A stretch of 64,000 nt of DNA from Lithobates sylvaticus (Eukaryota; Chordata; Amphibia; Anura; Ranidae). The DNA lies in NCBI GenBank assembly GCA_028564925.1, contig CM053034.1, forward strand, positions 158,280,048 through 158,344,047. The letters are read 5' to 3'. The position numbers and the translations under genes were made by a program. Shown piece after piece: positions 51,890-63,729 of this stretch; the first letter of the stretch is position 1, and every line of letters starts with the position of its first letter. The notes below the pieces were generated by a model. That model searched no databases. It was not told where the DNA came from and saw nothing but the letters and a program-made list of their open reading frames with translations.

Positions 51890-54590
51890 TTGAAAAAATG
51901 CAAGGCATAGCCACTAGAATGCAGTTACATATACCCCAATTGATACATTTAGACCAAGTGGGCTTTGTCCCAACTAGGGAAGCAAGGGACAATACCACCA
52001 AAGTCCTAAACCTTCTTTATAAAGCCACCCTAGCAAACATACCAAGTGTCTTTCTCAGCACTGACACTGAGAAAGCCTTCAACAGTGTAAACTGGGATTT
52101 TATGTTTGCTACACTGAGACACGTGGGCCTAGGCAGTAACATGATGAAATGGATCTCAGCAATATACACAACACCGACGGCAAAGGTTAGAGCCAATGGC
52201 ATAACCCCAGACTCCTTTCTAATTATGAACGGTACACATCAGGGATGCCCACTTTCACCCCTTCTATTCGTGCTATACCTTGAACCCTTTCTATACCATG
52301 TAAGACGGAATCCGAATATTACGGGTATATCGTTCAACCAAACTCAATACAAGGTGTCAGCCTATACAGATGACCCGATGTTTTCCCTTTTAAACCCTAC
52401 AATCTCCCTTCCGAAACCTGTTACGAGAATTTACAACATATGGGGCGCTTTCCAACTTAAAAATATATTTTGCTAAGTGAGAGGCAATGGGCGTGGGGAT
52501 ACCGACAACACAACTCACACACCTCCAGTCTAGCTTTAAATTGAAATGGACAAATAAGGCCCTGAAATATCAAGGTACATATATCCCCCAAACATTCTCG
52601 AAACTGTACGAAATCAAATTTCCACCCCTACAAAAAAAAATCAAAACATTGCTAAATAAATGGCAATCTGGTCTACACTCCTGGTTAGGCCACTGCAATA
52701 TCTTAAAAATGACTATCCTCCCGAAAATCCTCTACCTTATGCAGGCCTTACCTATACACATACCAACCACCTATTTTAAACAAGTACAATCAGCATTTAC
52801 AGAATTCGTCTGGGCCAAGAAAAGACCCAGACTTACCAACAAACTGCTCGTCCTCCCCAAAATATACAGAGGCTTGGCATTACCAAATATCCGTTCCTAC
52901 TATCAGGCTGTACACCTGGGGAGACTCCTAGATTGGTGTCGTCACCAAGAGACCAAGCTGTGGACTCAACTGGGGCAATCCCAAAGTACAGTCCCCCTCC
53001 ATGGTGTTACTCTGGACTACCGACAGAGGTTAAGCACCACCCACTGATTGGTAACTCGTCGCGGATCTGTGCATGGCTTATATCTCAGACACCCCTTTCT
53101 TCCCAGAACTCGTCTCTATTTTCCATATTGGAAATCCCCTGTTCACACCGGGTCTACATGATGGGACCTTCTGGTTTCTAGCTGATGCGGGCCTACAACA
53201 AGCCTCCCACTTTAGCTCTGGAGGGCGTTGGAAAACGATTACAGAGCTCTCTGACCCTACAGGCCGTTCCGCCTAGAATTCCTGAGAACACTCCAACTAA
53301 GCCACTTCCTTAGCTCCAGCCAACCTCCCACGGACAGTAGCCAAACGCTCACAACTCTAGAGGAACTCTGTACTACCACTGTAGTCTTACCACACACACT
53401 CTCACTGACCTACAATCTTATAAATACGCCCCCGGCAGATTTTACACCCCTGGGACTGCTCAAATGGGAAGAAGAATTGGATTGCCATTTCAATACCACC
53501 AAGAGGCAACATATTCTTATATTAACACACAAAAATCCTCCATCTGCGCCAAGATCCAATTATAAAATCCTCTCATGGTGGTACAGAACCCCAGCATTAC
53601 TACATACATTTTTTCCAACAACATCAGGCCTGTGCTGGCGCTGCCGGGTAGACAAAGGGACCGTGTTACACATTTTCTGGTCATGCCCCAAACTAACACA
53701 CTTCTGGAGAGTAGTACGTGAGACAATACAAAAACGTACTGATCGGACCATTAAAGACAACCTGGCATTTTTCCTTTTACATTCATCAAACATCCCTGAC
53801 AGAATATATAAGAAATTGGTGATTTGTCACCTACTAGAAGCAGCCAAAGCCTGCATCCCGCTTTGCTGGAAATCTACCCTCCCGCCAACCATTGACCTAT
53901 GGCTCCAAAAAGTGGAGGAAATAAGGTAAATGGAGGACCTCATCCTCACAGTGCAAAAAAGACAAGAGACATTCTCAAAACCTGGCAGCTTATATACTCG
54001 GCAGAAGGCTAAGCCCTGAGAGGATCCGAGGCTGACACATGAATATATACAAAACAGCATTATGCCCCCAAGACTCATAGGCAGTAGCACGAAACCTCAT
54101 CGTTTTAATCAGTCCAGACTCCCCGACACTCCACGCCCCTGTCTTCTACTACCCCTTTCTCTATATTTTAACTTCTACTCTTACTATTCTACACTAATGC
54201 CGCTCCCCACATTGGGGGAACTACATATAGAAAAAAGGAAAAGAAGGGTCTGGGCCCCATGGGACTCTAGCACCACACAACACCGCACAGCCAACACCGG
54301 GAGGAGGGGAGGGAAAATAAAAACCTCCCCCAGCATATGGAGATCTCTACGACAACGCAAACATAATACGCCCCGTCCCGCCCCTGGGCAGACGGGACTC
54401 GGGAGACGATACTTAGACCCAACACAGCATCTGTTGATAGCATGTTGTTTATTGACTCCAAAGACATTGTTAAATGGAGATATGACATTATATCACAAGT
54501 TTTGTAACCACTCCATGTTCTGTATGACGTTATGCCGGTCCACGTGGGCCTTGTTCCTGTGATAAATAAACAATTAAAAAAAAAAAAATA
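51890..54590 (+). mobile_element. L1/Tx1-type LINE, 5'-truncated, with poly(A) tail
   Basis: ORF2 from inside the RT: QLIHLDQVGFVPTREARDNT, SVFLSTDTEKAFNSVNWDFM, MNGTHQGCPLSPLLFVLYLE, and the catalytic box as SAYTDDPMF (ADD changed to TDD). Then the thumb region QGTYIPQTFSKLYEIKFPPL and LGHCNILKMTILPKILYLMQ, and the C-terminal CWRCRVDKGTVLHIFWSCPK (zinc-knuckle-like, near 53.63 kb). Several stops and frame changes (for example near 52474 and 53045). The tail is AATAAATAAACAATT and an A-run at 54573-54584. Inactive. Confidence 0.9.
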
Positions 54591-55462
54591 CAATTCTTCT
54601 CTTCAATGGCAGGAACCCAGATTTCTGGTTTAAGTCTAAAGGCTTGAAAAAGTTTTGTTGAATCTACCTAGCGATAGTGGAATGAGAAACATGCTGTCCA
54701 CTGTTGGGGTTTTCAGTTTTGAAAAACGAGAGATAGATTAGTTTAAGAGAGCTGCGTCCACCTTGGCCAGTTTGGTGTAATGATAATCACCAGAATGTGA
54801 ATGCATTTAGATCCTGAACGGAGTTTCAGACTGTGCAGAAGCAGCTGCAGACCCAAGGAAATTAGAGATAAACTTTGTAAGAGAGGAAATGGAAGCAAGC
54901 TTGTGACCCCTGCATTCAGCTTATTTAGCTAACATGGCTGCAATTTTATCAATAGACAATTTTACCTAGACATATTGGCAGATAATTCCCCCCTAGATGA
55001 AGGAGCTACCTCAGATAGGGTTAATGAAGACTCTAAAGAGTGTTGCAACTCAATAGGGTCACTGATCTGGGCTATCGGTGTCAGATCCCTTAGGTTGAAC
55101 ACTGTAGAATATCATAAGCTGGGAAGCCCCAAAGACTACTCAGCTTGCACTTACGATTCACCATACTAGGTGAGAGATTGCTCACAAAGGGTTCTTAGAA
55201 ACTACTGCTGGAGCAGAAAATGCTAATGCCATCTGTGACCAGCTCATTGAGGGTCAGCAGGGTGCCAAGGTGTAGGTCTAGAGGTCCATTGAGGATGGAG
55301 CATGCATGGGTGAAGAGATGGCAGGAAGGCAAAGAGGTCTGTGAGCTCCCCAGAAAATAATGGCTTGTGCCTTCAATTCAAATATGGTGCAGTTCCTCTT
55401 TCCGTCACTAGCTGTGCCATCTATAGTGTCACAGCTGTGTGCCTGGGCCAGTTAACCTCTTA
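54591..55462. other. Gene-free stretch
   Basis: No coding region or terminal repeats recognised. Confidence 0.4.
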
Positions 55463-55893
55463 AGCCCCATACACACGGTCGGATTTTTCGATGGATTCTG
55501 TCCTATCGGACAATGTTGTCAGAAATTCCGACCGTGTGTAGGCACCATCGGACATCTTCCATCGGATTGTCCGACGGACAAAGTTGTATCTCCTGCTCTA
55601 AAAATTTTCCGACAACAAAGTCCGATCACACCAATTTCGATCGTGTGTAGCGAATTCCGACGGACAAAGTGCCACGCATGCTCAGATCACATTACAAGAC
55701 CAAAGCTATTGGCTACTAGCCTCTACGTAGTCCCGTCGTAGGCAACAAACGTCACCACGTTCAGAATGATCGGATTTTCAGACAACTTTGTCCGACCGTG
55801 TGTATGCAACACCAATGTCGGACTAAATCCGTCGGACCAAATCCGATGGATTTGGTGGTCGGATTTTCCGACCGTGTGTATGGGGCTTAAGGG
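55463..55893. mobile_element. MITE family A, complete copy
   Basis: TTAAGCCCCATACACACGGT and ACCGTGTGTATGGGGCTTAA form perfect 20-base inverted ends. The interior has GTCGGAAATTCCGACGGACA-type repeats. About 430 bases. Closely matches the interior of the copy at 17.04 kb (TACAACGGGACTACATAGAG / CTCTACGTAGTCCCGTCGTA), but in the opposite orientation. Confidence 0.85.
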
Positions 55894-56473
55894 AGAAAAC
55901 TGAGCAAAATAAATACGACAGGCTCCCTACACACAAGGACAAAGCACTAACTTACTGCAGCTGAGGCCCTGCGGTTCCCAAACAGGCACACTGGTGATAG
56001 AGAAGCAGTATACAAGGTACATATTGCTTCCAGTAGTCTTTGCCCCCCCCCCCGGTGGGCACAGCCCTTAAAGTCTCTTTCACCAGAAAGGTGCACCATG
56101 CCCCTGGACCTGTAAAGTGCTCTATGGCTGCACACAGATGCCTAGATGAGAGCCTTCAGAAGGTCCTGGTACCCAAGGACATGTTACAGGCCAACCTCCC
56201 AGCAGTCTAAATAGGGCCTCCGTGGCAATGCTGAGGACCAACCAGCCTAGGAAGCTGCAGAATGAGTCCCACCAGGCTCTGCAGCAACTGTAGAAATTTA
56301 CAAGAAAAAGAATCTTGATCAAAATAAAATAAATGGTTTTGAAGGCTTGCTGTTTTCTTAGGACACTAGCAAAAAAACCTGAGGAATGATGGGAGTAGGA
56401 GGGGTTATGCTAGGATGTCCTTACAGATTTTGCTTTACCAGTGTCCAATCTCCTGAAGGCAGCAGCATAAACC
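55894..56473. other. Gene-free stretch
   Basis: A C-run at 56045-56054. Otherwise nothing recognised. Confidence 0.4.
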
Positions 56474-56607
56474 AATGTATCTGAATTAAAATATTAAAAT
56501 ACTTAAGCGCTAGTGAGGATTAAAATCAGAGGACCATTAGTGTTTCAAGATGGCCAAATGATACAGCTGCAAACCCATAAGAAAGTGCTCCCACACGTGA
56601 GTGATAT

Positions 56608-57335
56608 GTTAAAAGTACACAAATAAATGTGTGATGAGTGCGCTTGTATCAACCTTAAAACAAAATTCAAAAAACCTGTATAACACTTAGAATATATAGT
56701 GTATACACCGTGATTAATAAAAACCTGTGTAGTGCAGTGATTTAAAATACGCTTTTAGACCTCCAATTGTTGTTTGGATAGAGGGTTAAAATAATGGATA
56801 TAAATGTGTCAAGTTTCTCCTATAGATCCTGAAACATTTTTGGTGATTATCCTGAGTTTATTTAATGAGGCACTTGAATGATTGCTGGTGAGAGGTATCA
56901 ATTACCTATTGCTCAATGTAGAGCTGGTGCCAATAAATGAACAATTATTTGAGTATATAAAAATAGGGTAAATTAATGCATAAATAACTGCTGTCTTTGT
57001 TACAGCCGCCGATGCTCAAATTAATGAAGAATATTTCTATGCATTTACCCGGTATCCTACCAGGCTGAATCAATCTGTATCATTACATGCAGAAAAAGGA
57101 GATTGAATGCAGGAAGTTGCTGCTCACAATATGAATGGTGCACAAGTAAAAGGAGAAAAAAAGACAAAAGGAAAAAAAAAAAAAAAAAAAAACTGACACT
57201 TTCCTTTTCTGCTGACACCTCCAGGTGCTGTTCGTTTTTTGTCTTTTACGCTGTGCTTACAGGCACTTCCAGTCAGTTTGCATATGGGGAGAGAAAGAAA
57301 CATACACCATTGCGCAGTATTTCCTAAAAAGAAAT
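56608..57335. repeat. Inverted arm, left
   Basis: Starts GTTAAAAGTACACAAATAAA and ends GCAGTATTTCCTAAAAAGAAA. The complement is 59098-59818. The A-run length (57174-57190) is the main difference I see. Confidence 0.88.
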
Positions 57336-57344
57336 GTGTGTGTG

Positions 57345-58495
57345 TGCTGTGACCAGTGAGCGGTAATCTACTCACATACACCCGGTAATGGTACAGCGAT
57401 AGCCGAATGCTTGTCAGGCTTTTTTGCTACAGGGCTGGATGCCCTGCTCGTCCACACTCTGCGTGCTGCGGTGATGTCACTAGGCTCCTCCTCCCGACGC
57501 GTTGCATTACAGTCACGTAACGTTTTCAAGGGATAATGAGCCCTGTGACAGCTGAGGATATTTATAGGGCAACTCATGGCGTGCGGGTTGCCATAGTAAC
57601 TAATTTGTGCTCATCATCCACAATCAGCACACCGCTGTGACCAGGTGCTGCGGAGATCCATCACTTAACTGGTTGTATACCAGATGGGACTCTGTGGAAT
57701 AGGCAGAGTAGTATTGGCTGACAAAATTGGTCTGTGTGTGTGTGCTGAACTTTATTCGAGATTTTAAAATATAATTAAAACTTAACAAGTGATTAATATG
57801 TGTGTGTGGACCATGTGCAAATGTGAAAAATGGTGTAGATATGAAATTAAAAGGAAATATATGTAAAAAATGTAAAAAATGTAAAAATAAAAATAAAAAT
57901 GTAAAAATAAAAATGAAAATAAAAATAAAAATTGTACAATGAGATATGTAAAAATTAAAAATTAAATTAAGATTGGGTATGAATATGGAATTAAAAATAA
58001 AATAAAATAAAAATGAAAATTATAAAAAATACAAAAGATAAAAGTATACAAATAAAAATAAATATAAAAGTATACAGAAAAAATGGGATGTAATGAGAAA
58101 GCAATATGAGCGGTACTGCTTGCTTAGATCGGGACAACAGAGAGAATATATAGAGATGTAGAATAATAACTCAAAAAGAGTCCATTTTGAGAAAAAACTG
58201 TATAACTAGGAATATTTATATGATTTGGACCAGATTCATATGCTTTGTATAGGCAGGCTGCCACGAGCGCTGTGGTTTGTACATTGCAGTACAGTAAAAC
58301 CACGATATATCAAGAATGTATTGGAAATATAAATAAATATATATAAAATATATATATAAAAGGCACTATTAAGTATATAAAAAATATAAAATATATATAA
58401 AAGGGAATGCATGTATACAGGATAATTTTGGAGGGTAAAAATACTAAAAATACTACTAAAAAGGTAAGTATTTTTTTAAAAAATTTTTTAAAAAG
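57345..58495. other. Penelope-like element, non-coding middle
   Basis: 57345-57780 is pseudo-LTR-like. 57840-58100 is a low-complexity (TAAAAATAAAAATG)-type tract. 58310-58420 is ATATAAAATATATAT-rich. No gene. Confidence 0.6.
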
Positions 58496-58499
58496 TATT

Positions 58500-59100
58500 T
58501 TAAAAGTCAGATATGAAGCAGTTTAAATCAAGATCGATGTTTAATCCTGCTGGCGCAAAGCTATTGATCTCATATATCCATCTTGACTCACTTTTGCTGA
58601 GTTCTCTGACCTTATGACTACCTCTCCAATTTGGTTTATATTTCTCAATTGCCCAAAACTGCATCTCTGAAGGGTCTTTGTTGTGTACTTGTGCAAAATG
58701 TCTGGATACACTGTGCTTTGGAAAGCCAGCTTTGATATTTTGCACATGTTCCCTTAAACGCTTCCACATAGGTCTTTTTGTTCTTCCTATGTACTGGAGG
58801 GAACATGAACACTCAAGCATATACACGACCCCTTCTGTTCTACATGTGATAAAGTCTTTTATCTCATATTCCCTTTTGGTACTTGAAGACATGAATTTAT
58901 TACATTTTCTTCCTCCCTGTTTTGTGTTTATGCACGCATGGCAACGTTTACAGGGGTAGAAACCTTTTCCTTGGAAGAATGACAAATTATTATTATTTTT
59001 TGGTGGATCCGGGACATTTTTTACTATTAAGTCACGCAGGGTTGGGGCTTTCCGATAGATAAAACGTGGTTTTGCGGGTAGGATTTCTTTCAGTTGTTTT
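58500..59100 (-). pseudogene. GIY-YIG endonuclease region of Penelope-like element
   Basis: The minus-strand frame includes a Cys/His linker (KGFYPCKRCHACINTKQGGR KC) and then the endonuclease: GVVYMLECSCSLQYIGRTKR (G-V-V-Y ... Q-Y-I-G, the GIY-YIG signature with its Arg), KRLREHVQNIKAGFPKHSVS RHF (conserved His). It ends in a C-terminal tail (RWIYEINSFAPAGLN). Family role: nicking the target DNA to prime reverse transcription. The upstream RT is missing, so the element cannot copy itself. Upstream the frame runs on into the inverted arm. Confidence 0.88.
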
Positions 59101-59818
59101 CTTTTTAGGAAATACTGCGCAATGGTGTATGTTTCTTTCTCTCCCCATATGCAAACTGACTGGAAGTGCCTGTAAGCACAGCGTAAAAGACAGAAAACGA
59201 ACAGCACCTGGAGGTGTCAGCAGAAAAAAGGAAAGTGTCAGTTTTTTTTTTTTTTCTTTTGTCTTTTTTTCTCCTTTTACTTGTGCACCATTCATATTGT
59301 GAGCAGCAACTTCCTGCATTCAATCTCCTTTTTCTGCATGTAATGATACAGATTGATTCAGCCTGGTAGGATACCGGGTAAATGCATAGAAATATTCTTC
59401 ATCAATTTGAGCATCGGCGGCTGTAACAAAGACAGCAGTTATTTATGCATTAATTTACCCTATTTTTATATACTCAAATAATTGTTCATTTATTGGCACC
59501 AGCTCTACATTGAGCAATAGGTAATTGATACCTCTCACCAGCAATCATTCAAGTGCCTCATTAAATAAACTCAGGATAATCACCAAAAATGTTTCAGGAT
59601 CTATAGGAGAAACTTGACACATTTATATCCATTATTTTAACCCTCTATCCAAACAACAATTGGAGGTCTAAAAGCGTATTTTAAATCACTGCACTACACA
59701 GGTTTTTATTAATCACGGTGTATACACTATATATTCTAAGTGTTATACAGGTTTTTTGAAATTTGTTTTAAGGTTGATACAAGCGCACTCATCACACATT
59801 TATTTGTGTACTTTTAAC
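59098..59818. repeat. Inverted arm, right
   Basis: Complement of 56608-57335, with a shorter T-run (59239-59253). Confidence 0.88.
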
Positions 59819-59833
59819 AATGTATCTGAATTA

Positions 59834-60300
59834 CTTCATCCTGTGGTCTCAGGATGTATGAATAAGATATTGAAAACTTTGTTTGAAATTACATTTTAAA
59901 GCATTTAAAAAAAAAATAAAAATCTTCCTGCAAGGCAATGTTATAAATTTTCTAGTACAGTATGCATTGCATACTAGCGCATTATGTGAAACTTACCTTA
60001 AAAGGAAGCCCTCCGGCAGCGCACTGTCACGGCTGACAGGGCTTCCTTCTTCACCCGGTCTTCCTTTCGGGTTCACAGGCTCCGGTCCTTTGAATAGAGG
60101 AGCCGTGATGACATCACTCCTGCACATGCGTGTGAGAGTCACTGTTCACATCACAGGGCTCTGAAGGAACGGCACGGGTATGCCGTTCCTTCAGAGCGCA
60201 TGCGCCGGTGACGTCATCAGTGTAGTAAATATCTCCTAAACTACACACGTTTAGGAGATATTTACTGTACCTGTAGGTTAGCCTTATTATAGGCTTAAAA
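59834..60300. mobile_element. Non-coding repeat with two perfect hairpins
   Basis: GCTCTGAAGGAACGGCA (60158-60174) pairs with TGCCGTTCCTTCAGAGC (60181-60197). GTAAATATCTCCTAAAC (60225-60241) pairs with GTTTAGGAGATATTTAC (60249-60265). GC-rich around GATGACATCACTCC and GTGACGTCATCAG. Probably an interspersed non-autonomous element. Confidence 0.6.
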
Positions 60301-62250
60301 ATCAGCCCAACAGTGGGTACAGACCCCTTTAATTGTTTCCCCCACAATCCAATGGGCTCCCACTATCCCTAGGACTCTTGGAGACACCCAGGGTTATAAA
60401 TTCCACTGTTTCCTTACCCTCGGGTGCTCAGAGTGACCATGCCTGATGGGACAGCAGGGACTGGACATGTTTGATTTCACCAGGTGGGGGGTCCACCTTC
60501 ATTTTTCCTGGTGTTCACAGTCTGCAGGATAAGAGTGCAAGAGCATGCAGCTTTAACATAAGCCTCGGTCACTTTGGTAGGCTCTGTACTAGCTGGCCCC
60601 AAAATACTTCCTTTCCAGTGGGGTGACCCTGTATCTTCAACTACCTCCTTGTACACCCATCTTTGGGATTTCTGCCACTCCCTGGAAATCCAGACTAGAG
60701 ACACTCGCCTTTACATTGTGCAGCCTTTCTGCAGATCCCTGTGGTACCAGCTACCACCAGCTTCCTTGTGAGAGAGGTGTTACCCCTGCCCCCCTTCCCC
60801 AGGGAGTTGCAAGTACAGTAACTGTTTACACCAGAATGAACTGTACTGTGCTCTTACTAGTGATTTCTTATTGTACTCTGTTCTTTTAGATCCTGTTATT
60901 CTATATTGTGCTGCCACTACGCAACCCTGTACTACAATAATTCCACTGCCTGCTATACTTTTTCTTTTGCTTATTACACGCTTTTACCATTTTTTTTGTT
61001 GATATTGTCAATTTATCTTTTTATCATATAGTAAACTTCAAGTTACACATTACTGTTTGCTGATGATTTAGATTGTGATACCTATACATAACTATAGCAT
61101 CCTGCCCTTGTTAAGCTAAATTTAGTTTTTGCCTCTGCTGTACTCAGTTCAGCAGCAATCTGTTTCTAGGTCTGATCAGGTTTCCCTAAGCTTGGTGGTT
61201 GATTGCTCCTGTCTGCCTCTGGAGGAAGCTTCCAGCAATAGAGTAGGAGGGCCAGTCACTGACCTCATCCTATCCCTGGGAGGGGCACCCAGAAGATGGC
61301 TGAGAGAGAAGATACATGTTTAGGAGGCATCCTCAGAGTGTCTTTTGTTCTGGGGCTGCTGCCCCTAGGATGCAGCCTGTGTACAGAAGAGCTGATATTA
61401 AGGCCCAGCATGTACTTGGCTGATAGACTGATGGAATCTAGATTGAAAGATATTTGCTGGAGGGCATCACGTTTGGAAGCTGGCCTAAGGTGAGATCCTT
61501 TTACAACAGAACAGTGTTGCTTGGAAATTGGGGCGCGACAGCTGTCCTTGGACATTGTGAGTAGGACCCATGTGCTTTAGGCTTCATTTATACTAGCAAC
61601 TCCTAAACTTGATTTTAGGAACTTTTGGTGTTTTTTTTGCCAGAGCTCCTAAACTCAACTCCATTAAAGCCTATGTCTCAATGTACATATAGGCTTTTAG
61701 CAGAGTTTAGGAGCTGCTGTGGTTAGGCGAGGTTCAACCTCCCTCTCCTGAATGTGGAAGATTTGTGTTCAGTATAGGAACGTTTCGACTACTGGCCACG
61801 GGAAAACGCAAAACGTGGCAAAACCGTGGACGCGGTAAATGACGGCCAAGTGTACATGAAGCCTTAGGGGTTGAATGCCAGAAGTTGTTGCAAGGACTGG
61901 AACTGCTCATAAAAAAGATTCAGAATAACTGACTATGCCCTCTACCTCTTACAAAGACTGCTTCTGAGGGATTTGTGATTAGGAGACTGTTCTCCTGTTT
62001 GTTGTTTTGGAGTATCCTGCACCTGCATCCCGCGCTGCTGTTTGAAGAACTGCAATAAATCTACAAAAAAACCTTAATCCTCTGGATTACGCCTGTCTTT
62101 GTTAGTGTGCTTGTGTAGCGGTAACCCTGTAAGGGCTGCTATGTGAACAGGTTAACAGGAGAGTAGACACCTGGCACAATATTTTATGCCTCCACATTCC
62201 TTCTGCCTCCTCAACTCACAGGCCAGCAATCCTGCACAATATGGAGACCA
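60301..62250. other. Gene-free region
   Basis: No supported gene. 61575-61870 resembles the AAGGCCTCATGCACACTGG MITE interior (CAACTCCTAAACTTGATTTT, AGGCTTTTAGCAGAGTTTAG GAGC). The small frame at 61296-61493 shows no domain. Confidence 0.4.
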
Positions 62251-62251
62251 G

Positions 62252-62578
62252 TACAGGGGGTCCCCGAGTTACGAACTCGTTAGGGACTGGCCGCCTGTAT
62301 GGAAGTCGGAAATGTTCGTAAGTCGGCCGCGCATGCGCAGACCGACAAATACGGAGATTTCCGGACATTTCCGATGTTCCGTCTAATGCCGTTCTGCGCA
62401 TGCGCGGCAAATTACGGACATTTCCAGCATTTTCCGACGCTCCGTATGGCCGCGCATGCGCAGAACGGCCGAAAGACGGCGAAAACCACCGAAAAATGGT
62501 GGAGGGTCCCCGCAGCACCCCGTTCGTAAGTAGGGGTTGTTCGTAGGTCGGGTGTTCGTAAGTCGGGGACCCCCTGTA
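62252..62578. mobile_element. CpG-rich MITE with TACAGGGGGTCCCCGA ends
   Basis: TACAGGGGGTCCCCGAGTTA and the complement of TAAGTCGGGGACCCCCTGTA pair with one mismatch. The TA at each end fits a Tc1/mariner-type target. Inside, GCGCATGCGCAGA motifs occur several times and pair with each other. 327 bases, non-coding. Confidence 0.85.
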
Positions 62579-63354
62579 TAAACAATATTATATTCAATAG
62601 GATGGCTCCCTTTAGCAGTTCAATGCAATTAGAGCAGATGTTGAGAGAAAATTCTAAAAAGGTGAGAAAGGGTATTTCTTGAAATCCAGATATCTTCAGC
62701 TAGCCTCTTTTATGTTGTAAATAAAGTAATCCAAAATGGCAAGGTGTATCAAAGTTAGCAAAGCTGTGATTTATCCTGCTAGTAGTATAACTTCTTTCTT
62801 TTATAATCTTAAAGATGTCATCTGATAGGGCTACTGAAATCAGTAATGTGTACTGAGCATAGGTAAGTGTCCTTAACTTAACTATAACATGGGCTATGCC
62901 CACTCACCACTCCAAATCTCAGATGGATTAGATAATGATGCAGCTGATGAGAAGACTCCAGCCGGAACTCCCTCTCTGTGTCTTTGCTCTGGAAAATGGT
63001 GGACGCCACGCTGCAGCTCACTGGAATCTTAATTCCAGGTGCTTCTGGATGACTTGAAACACCCGCTGGTCCACTGCACTGAAGAAGCGATGCTGTCTGC
63101 AGCGATCCCTCTGGGTATAGCTCCTAGTTGCCGAAATTGTAAAAATAAATTTATAGGGACACTTTTTTGGCTGTAGGCAGAGTCTTGTTATAATTAGGGG
63201 TGGGGCATGCATTTGTAGGCGTGGCATGGCAAAAAAGAAAGATGCGGCACGCGCTGCACCAAAAAATGGGTGTGGTTTATGTGAAGTAGTGGGTGTGGCT
63301 TATATGGGTGTGGTTCAAATGGGGGTGTGGTTAGAGTCTGAGATGAATGAGAGA
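62579..63354. other. Gene-free stretch
   Basis: Nothing recognised except short GTGTGGCTTATATGGGTGTGG-type repeats at 63255-63320. Confidence 0.4.
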
Positions 63355-63470
63355 TGGAGAAAAAAAGGGGAAAAGGGGGGGGGAAGAGGGAGGGAGGTAG
63401 GGAGAGAGAGAGAGAGAGAAAGAAGGAAAGAAGGAGGGAAGGAGAAGCAAGGAAAGAGGGATGGAGGGAC
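63355..63470. repeat. Purine-rich (GA/GGA) tract
   Basis: Almost pure A/G for about 110 bases, including a G-run and (GA)n. Frames through it are artefacts. Confidence 0.9.
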
Positions 63471-63729
63471 AGCAGGCTCAGATCCTACACCAAAATAGAA
63501 ATGTGTATTCCAGAGTTTAACAAATCAGCAGATAAAGATACTCCAAACACCTGGTGTTAGCGATTCAATCATCCCAGCTGCATGGTTGTTATGGTGTCAG
63601 GATGATTAAAGCGCATTATTTCTATTATTACATTGAAAACAAAATGAAATAGTTCAACTCACCATAATGCAGAATTAGTGTTAGCCCTGAGCGTGTCACT
63701 TGCCACATCGCCTTCCACCAGATGCCATC
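63471..63729. other. Short gene-free spacer
   Basis: No feature recognised. Confidence 0.4.

Larger units (their letters stand above)
56489..59818 (-). mobile_element. Penelope-like retroelement, rearranged, with long inverted arms
   Basis: A 3.3-kb insertion bounded by 15-bp target duplications. Two copies of one segment of about 725 bases lie in inverted orientation (56608-57335 and 59098-59818). Between them lie a pseudo-LTR-like GC-richer segment (57345-57780, with CTCCTCCTCCCGACGCGTTG and GATGTCAC), an A/T-rich region, and a minus-strand GIY-YIG endonuclease region (58500-59100). The reverse transcriptase part is absent. Inverted or tandem partial copies are typical of Penelope insertions. 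The arms differ at only a few positions, so it is fairly recent. It is broken as a whole. Confidence 0.85.
56474..59833. repeat. 15-bp target duplications of the Penelope-like insertion
   Basis: AATGTATCTGAATTA at 56474-56488 and 59819-59833, directly adjoining the insertion on each side. Confidence 0.85.

Noticed and set aside
61296-61493. 65-codon frame with signal-peptide-like hydrophobic stretch
   Set aside because: Short, alone, no splice or promoter support, no recognisable family.
63226-63560. Charged frames of 68-90 codons
   Set aside because: Translation of a purine-rich tract.
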